Assembly (NCBI RefSeq): GCF_026790145.1
Contig: NZ_JALAMS010000003.1
Coordinates: forward strand, 62,001-126,000
DNA length: 64,000 nt
Direction of reading: 5' to 3'
Origin: Bacillus_I endophytica_A
GTDB lineage: Bacteria > Bacillota > Bacilli > Bacillales > Bacillaceae_H
Shown here piece after piece: positions 60,232 to 64,000 of this stretch. The position numbers and the translations under genes are program-made. Numbering within the stretch: position 1 is the first letter of the stretch; the number at the start of each line of letters is the position of its first letter. Below the pieces are notes generated by a model. The model made no database searches. It was not told the origin of the DNA and saw nothing but the letters and a program-made list of their open reading frames with translations.

Positions 60232-61186
60232 ATGGCCAAACAATGCTTCCGCCGCTTGCTCGTTTTATGCCGCGTAGCTTACTTACCTCTTCTACAAATT
60301 GAAGCAGTGCTTTATCTTTGCCTTTTGCTTCAATCATGACATCAAAATCTCTATTTAACTCACGAGCTGTTTTGAAAAATGGTTTCACAAAATCAAGTGA
60401 CAAGTAATCACTATGACTTCTAAAACTGCTTTCTGATTTTGGAGAGGAGAGATGTACTTTGGGTTTTAAGTTCCTTTCTTTCCATGTATCAAACATGGGT
60501 TCAAGCAACTCTTCAAGTGGCGTTTCACTCAAATTTGCTTGATGATGGTGATAATCAAATAAAAGAGGGATTCCTTGGTGTTGACATATTTTTAGTGTTT
60601 CTTCTGCTGTATATGTTTTATCATCATTTTCAAGCGTCATTTTTTGTTTGATAGGAGTTGGGAGCTCTTTTAAATTTTTATGAAAACGTTCAATAGCAGA
60701 AGGTTTGTCGCCATAAGTTCCGCCAACGTGGATATTGATAAGTGACGTTTTCTCAACGCCTATTACTTCTAAAATATTGTAATGATATTCCATATCACGA
60801 ACAGCATTTTTTGTGATATGAGGTTTATCGCTCGTAAAAAGCGTATATTGATTAGGGTGAAAGCTAACCCGTAAATTATGTTTTTTAATAAAAGCACCAA
60901 TCTCTTTTAATTTTGAACCGAAAATCCCAAGGTAGTCCCAGTTTACCTCAGGATGTGTTGCAAGTGGAACAAGGGAAGAAGAAAGGCGATAAAGTTCAAT
61001 TTTATGGCCAACATTATAGTGAAGGATGCGCCATGTTGTTTGAAGATTATGTTCTGTTACATTTTTTAATTGCTCAAGCCGCTGTTCTTTGTCGAGCTGT
61101 TTAAAACGCGTAAATGTCATTGTTTTAGCAGGAGACCCTTCCCAAAGGTTCAAAGCATGTGACACATAGCCAAACCGAATAAACAT
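60230..61186 (-). CDS. uvsE: UV damage endonuclease UvsE
   Basis: Cuts DNA next to UV photoproducts, an alternative excision-repair route that is important in spores. 318-residue TIM-barrel enzyme related to endonuclease IV: MFIRFGYVSHALNLWEGSPAKT, ILHYNVGHKIELYRLSSSLVPLATHPE, LRVSFHPNQYTLFTS, INIHVGGTYGDKPSAIERFHKNL, MTLENDDKTYTAEETL and PLLFDYHHHQAN contain the metal ligands. It begins 13 bases after the clsB stop, so clsB-uvsE are one transcript. GAGAGGAG before ATG 61186. Confidence 0.94.
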   Translation of the reverse strand: MFIRFGYVSHALNLWEGSPAKTMTFTRFKQLDKEQRLEQLKNVTEHNLQTTWRILHYNVGHKIELYRLSSSLVPLATHPEVNWDYLGIFGSKLKEIGAFIKKHNLRVSFHPNQYTLFTSDKPHITKNAVRDMEYHYNILEVIGVEKTSLINIHVGGTYGDKPSAIERFHKNLKELPTPIKQKMTLENDDKTYTAEETLKICQHQGIPLLFDYHHHQANLSETPLEELLEPMFDTWKERNLKPKVHLSSPKSESSFRSHSDYLSLDFVKPFFKTARELNRDFDVMIEAKGKDKALLQFVEEVSKLRGIKRASGGSIVWP

Positions 61187-61199
61187 AATGAAACTCCTC

Positions 61200-62390
61200 T
61201 CATAGAAGTGGCGATACCAATTTTGAAATTTGCTCTTTTGTTTTCTGAAACAACGTTCTTTTTGGGATATCTTCTAACATTAACTCTTCTGCATCGTTTA
61301 TGTCGTCACATACAATTTTTTTAACCTGCAAGATAAATGAAGGAGAGTACATGTAACAGTTAATTTCCTTATTAAGAAAAAGACTTCGCTTATCAAAATT
61401 TGCTGTTCCAATATCACACATCACATCATCAATCACGATGACTTTAGAATGATAAAAGCCATAATAATGACGAAAAACACGGCCTCCTTTTTTTAGGAGA
61501 GGCTTATAATAGGGAAAAGCAGAATCAGGAATAAGAGGGTGATCAGCTTTAAGTGGTGTGAGAATGTTTACGTTTACCCCTCGATCTATTGCATCAAGAA
61601 GGGTTTTAAACAATTTTTGACTCGGCACAAAATAAGGTGTACCAATATAAATGTCTTTTTGGGCTTTCTCAATCATTGTCATATAGTCTTGTTCAAGTGT
61701 TTTACCATCTGTTGTTTTAAATTGGAAAGAGCAAGGAAACGGACCAGTGTTTGAAGGCTCGGGTGGGTATAGTACTTCTTCTGTTTCCTGTTTCCAATCC
61801 TCACAAAACTGAGTCTGAAGATCTGCAACTCCTTCTCCTGTTATCCGGAGGTGAAAATCTTTCCATGCCCCAAGCCTTGGGTTAAATCCTAAATACTCTT
61901 TGCCAATATTAAAACCGCCAATATAGCCAGTTGAATTATCAATAACTGTAATTTTTCGGTGGTTTCTTGTGTTTAGTTTATAGAAAAGAAAAGGAAAAGT
62001 AGGTTTGTGCGTAAATGAAAATTTTATGCCTTTTTCTCTTAAGTGTTGAATATCTTTTTTAGTAAGAGAGCTTCCAACCCAGTCAAGAAGAAGACATACT
62101 TCGACACCTTGCTGTCTTTTTTCTTTCAAAAGAGTTAGAAATTCCTGTCCAACTTCATCTGAGCGAATAATATAAAAAAGTACATGAATACTTTTTGTAG
62201 CATTTCGTACATCAGAGAAGAATTGTTCAAAAAGATCATATCCTTCTGTATAAAAAGTAACGTCTCCATTTCGCTTCGGATAGAGTGTTTCCTTAGCTGT
62301 TTTTCTATGAAGAGCAGAACCGCAGGTAAAGTCAATAATGAGAAGAACAATCAATAAAAATATAAGACCGATAATTGTTAATGCAATCAT
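61200..62390 (-). CDS. clsB: Cardiolipin synthase-like phospholipase D protein (ClsB)
   Basis: Minor cardiolipin synthase type enzyme (B. subtilis YwjE). 396 residues: one N-terminal membrane helix, then two HKD phosphatidyltransferase motifs, NHRKITVIDNSTGYIGGFN at about 180 and YHSKVIVIDDVMCDIGTANFD at about 345. Start ATG 62390 with GAGGAGG six bases upstream; the frame is open 30 codons further, but that part is basic (RNNLSQKRARYNKARRR) and has no ribosome site. It joins two phosphatidylglycerol molecules, or has a related activity. Confidence 0.93.
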   Translation of the reverse strand: MIALTIIGLIFLLIVLLIIDFTCGSALHRKTAKETLYPKRNGDVTFYTEGYDLFEQFFSDVRNATKSIHVLFYIIRSDEVGQEFLTLLKEKRQQGVEVCLLLDWVGSSLTKKDIQHLREKGIKFSFTHKPTFPFLFYKLNTRNHRKITVIDNSTGYIGGFNIGKEYLGFNPRLGAWKDFHLRITGEGVADLQTQFCEDWKQETEEVLYPPEPSNTGPFPCSFQFKTTDGKTLEQDYMTMIEKAQKDIYIGTPYFVPSQKLFKTLLDAIDRGVNVNILTPLKADHPLIPDSAFPYYKPLLKKGGRVFRHYYGFYHSKVIVIDDVMCDIGTANFDKRSLFLNKEINCYMYSPSFILQVKKIVCDDINDAEELMLEDIPKRTLFQKTKEQISKLVSPLL

Positions 62391-62552
62391 AATCCGCCTC
62401 CTCGCTTTGTTATACCTTGCCCTTTTTTGACTAAGATTATTTCTAAATTTAAGAAAGGAAAGGGTTGACTGAATGTTCATTCAATTTATACAATAAAAGT
62501 ACTATACTACAAAAAGATTCCTGATGTTTTCATGTTAAAAGGAGGGGAAAAA

Positions 62553-64000
62553 GTGACAATGCTCTTATGGATTAACATGTTAGCTTTTTTGTTTGTAACC
62601 GCTTACGCTGTTTTCTTGTTCTCATATCTTATTAGAACAAGGCTAGCCTACATCAGGTTAGGAAGGAAAATAGAATTTGATGGAGAAGTGAAAGAACGCT
62701 ATCGTAAGGTTGTTGTAAATGTTTTTGGACAGAAGAAGCTGTTGAAAGATAGAAAGAGCGGTATTATTCACGTTCTCTTTTTTTATGGTTTTATTCTTGT
62801 GCAATTTGGAGCTCTTGATTTTATTATAAAAGGACTTTTTCCAGGATATCATTTGCCATTTGGTCCTTTCTATGGAGGGTTCACCTTTTTTCAAGAAATT
62901 GTGACGCTTCTAATTGTAGTTGCAGTTTTATGGGCTTTTCATCGTAGATATATTGAAAAGCTAGTACGTTTGAAAAGAGGGTTCAAATCAGGTCTTGTTC
63001 TTCTTTTTATTGGTGGACTCATGATCTCAGTTCTTGCAGGAAACGGAATGAGCCTTATTTGGCATAACGAACAACTAGGTTGGTCAGAGCCTGTTGCTTC
63101 TCTTATTGCAAGTTTATTTAGCTTTCTGCCAGAAACAGGAGCCACTGTTCTTTTCTATGTAGCATGGTGGGTACATCTTTTATTGCTCCTCGCTTTTTTA
63201 GTGTATGTCCCACAATCAAAGCATGCTCATTTAATTGCAGGTCCTGCTAACGTTTATTTAAATCGTCTTACTCCTCCTGGCAAACTTGAAAAAATTGATT
63301 TTGAAGATGAAAGCAAAGAGACATTTGGGGTTGGAACAATTGAGGAGTTTACTCAAGGTCAGCTTCTTGACCTTTATGCATGTGTAGAGTGTGGGCGATG
63401 TACAAATGTATGTCCAGCAACTGGAACAGGAAAAATGCTTTCTCCAATGGACTTAATTTTAAAGCTTCGTGATCATCTCACAAATAAAGGAGCTGCTGTA
63501 ACGTCAAGAACTCCATGGGTCCCTGCGTTTGCTTTCAATAATACACACGGCAATCAGCTTGCTCTAAAAAGTAAACAGCAGGGGATTGAGGAATCAGCAG
63601 CAACTCTCAGCTATAACCCATCATTAATTGGCGATGTGATTACAGAAGAAGAGATTTGGGCCTGTACAACATGTCGAAACTGTGAAGATCAGTGCCCAGT
63701 GATGAATGAGCATGTTGATAAAATTATTGATTTACGCCGCTATCTTGTTTTAACAGAAGGAAAGATGGATGGAGACGGGAAAAGAGCGATGACAAATATC
63801 GAGCGTCAAGGTAATCCATGGGGAATTAACAGAAAAGAAAAGGAAAAGTGGCGTACGCTTCAAGATGTTAACGTTCCAACGGTGAAAGAGCTCAAAAAAG
63901 AAGGAAAAACGTTTCAATATTTACTTTGGATAGGATCAATGGGTGCGCTTGATAACCGAAGTCAGAAAATTACCTTTTCTCTTGTGAAGCTTTTGCGTGA
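62553..64000 (+). CDS. ywjF: YwjF-like iron-sulfur membrane oxidoreductase (3' end outside window)
   Basis: At least 482 residues, open to the window edge. The N-terminal part (about 1-230) has five or six membrane helices with histidines (SLIWHNEQLG, GIIHVLFFYG), resembling a haem b nitrate-reductase gamma-like domain. It is followed by a ferredoxin domain with two 4Fe-4S motifs: CVECGRCTNVCPATG (about 275) and CTTCRNCEDQCPVMNEH (about 370). The missing C-terminal part should hold the CCG domains of heterodisulfide-reductase-like proteins. Likely electron carrier between a flavoprotein (often acyl-CoA/ETF) and quinone, by family; not proven. Start GTG 62553 with AAGGAGG; ATG 62559 is possible. 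Confidence 0.9.
   Translation, partial: MTMLLWINMLAFLFVTAYAVFLFSYLIRTRLAYIRLGRKIEFDGEVKERYRKVVVNVFGQKKLLKDRKSGIIHVLFFYGFILVQFGALDFIIKGLFPGYHLPFGPFYGGFTFFQEIVTLLIVVAVLWAFHRRYIEKLVRLKRGFKSGLVLLFIGGLMISVLAGNGMSLIWHNEQLGWSEPVASLIASLFSFLPETGATVLFYVAWWVHLLLLLAFLVYVPQSKHAHLIAGPANVYLNRLTPPGKLEKIDFEDESKETFGVGTIEEFTQGQLLDLYACVECGRCTNVCPATGTGKMLSPMDLILKLRDHLTNKGAAVTSRTPWVPAFAFNNTHGNQLALKSKQQGIEESAATLSYNPSLIGDVITEEEIWACTTCRNCEDQCPVMNEHVDKIIDLRRYLVLTEGKMDGDGKRAMTNIERQGNPWGINRKEKEKWRTLQDVNVPTVKELKKEGKTFQYLLWIGSMGALDNRSQKITFSLVKLLR

Noticed and set aside
1..64000. Insertion sequences, prophage, CRISPR arrays, rRNA or tRNA genes
   Set aside because: No transposase, integrase or phage protein, no regular spaced repeats, and no recognisable tRNA or rRNA sequence was found.

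Overview
The window is an AT-rich chromosomal segment of a spore-forming Bacillaceae bacterium. It has strong AGGAGG-type ribosome-binding sites, sigma-A promoters, an S-box and a THI-box, and sporulation genes (gerQ, rsfA, pbpG). The gene order from ung to ywjF is the one I know from Bacillus subtilis (ung, ywdI, ywdK, gerQ, hemQ, pta, lipL, rsfA, ywfO, ywgA, ywhB, ywhC, ywhD, pbpG, speE, speB, ywiB, argS, uvsE, clsB, ywjF). The interspersed genes and the schizokinen-type (YfiY-like) uptake system fit Priestia megaterium or a close relative. That species assignment is inference. I see no rRNA, tRNA, CRISPR array, phage or insertion sequence.

Layout. 0-4.4 kb: iron-siderophore uptake (a permease cut by the window edge, two binding lipoproteins, a Fur box) around a YdcF-like membrane protein. 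4.7-6.3 kb: a decayed Hpt-REC-GGDEF-REC signalling gene. 6.4-9.0 kb: an S-box (SAM) riboswitch controlling mmuP-mmuM, for S-methylmethionine uptake and use. 9.1-11.5 kb: two membrane proteins and an M20 amidohydrolase. 11.5-15.0 kb: an RpiR-type regulator divergent from gntZ-gntK, with an operator-like palindrome and a CcpA site in the shared promoter. 15.0-18.7 kb: a parS-like site, an rRNA methyltransferase, a DnaA-box palindrome and a multiply disrupted nnr pseudogene. 18.7-21.7 kb: a fructosamine-kinase-like gene and thiC behind a TPP riboswitch. 21.7-26.1 kb: the choline-to-glycine-betaine genes gbsB-gbsA, divergent from gbsR and a HAD phosphatase. 26.2-30.4 kb: qoxABCD quinol oxidase. 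30.5-38.0 kb: pdxK, ald with a perfect cre site, adeR, and the oxidative pentose-phosphate genes gndA and zwf flanking a cyclase-family gene. 38.2-52.8 kb: the conserved ung-to-speB block. 52.8-57.9 kb: an unusual 622-residue ECF-type sigma factor divergent from a Fur-boxed YfiY/YfiZ/YfhA-like siderophore importer. 58.0-64.0 kb: ywiB-argS, uvsE-clsB and the start of ywjF.

The genes are mainly central carbon and energy metabolism (gluconate, pentose phosphate, alanine, acetyl-phosphate, quinol oxidase), cofactor synthesis and salvage (thiamine, pyridoxal, lipoate, haem), iron uptake, osmoprotection, DNA repair and spore functions. The most distinctive item is the sigma factor. It carries about 450 extra residues that look like a chain of cytoplasmic YcdB/YcdC- or PepSY-like repeats, and it shares its promoter region with an iron-regulated siderophore transporter. 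Next in interest are the parS-like site, the perfect inverted pair of DnaA boxes, and two genes (nnr and the Hpt-REC-GGDEF-REC gene) that each carry several independent lesions amid otherwise intact genes.
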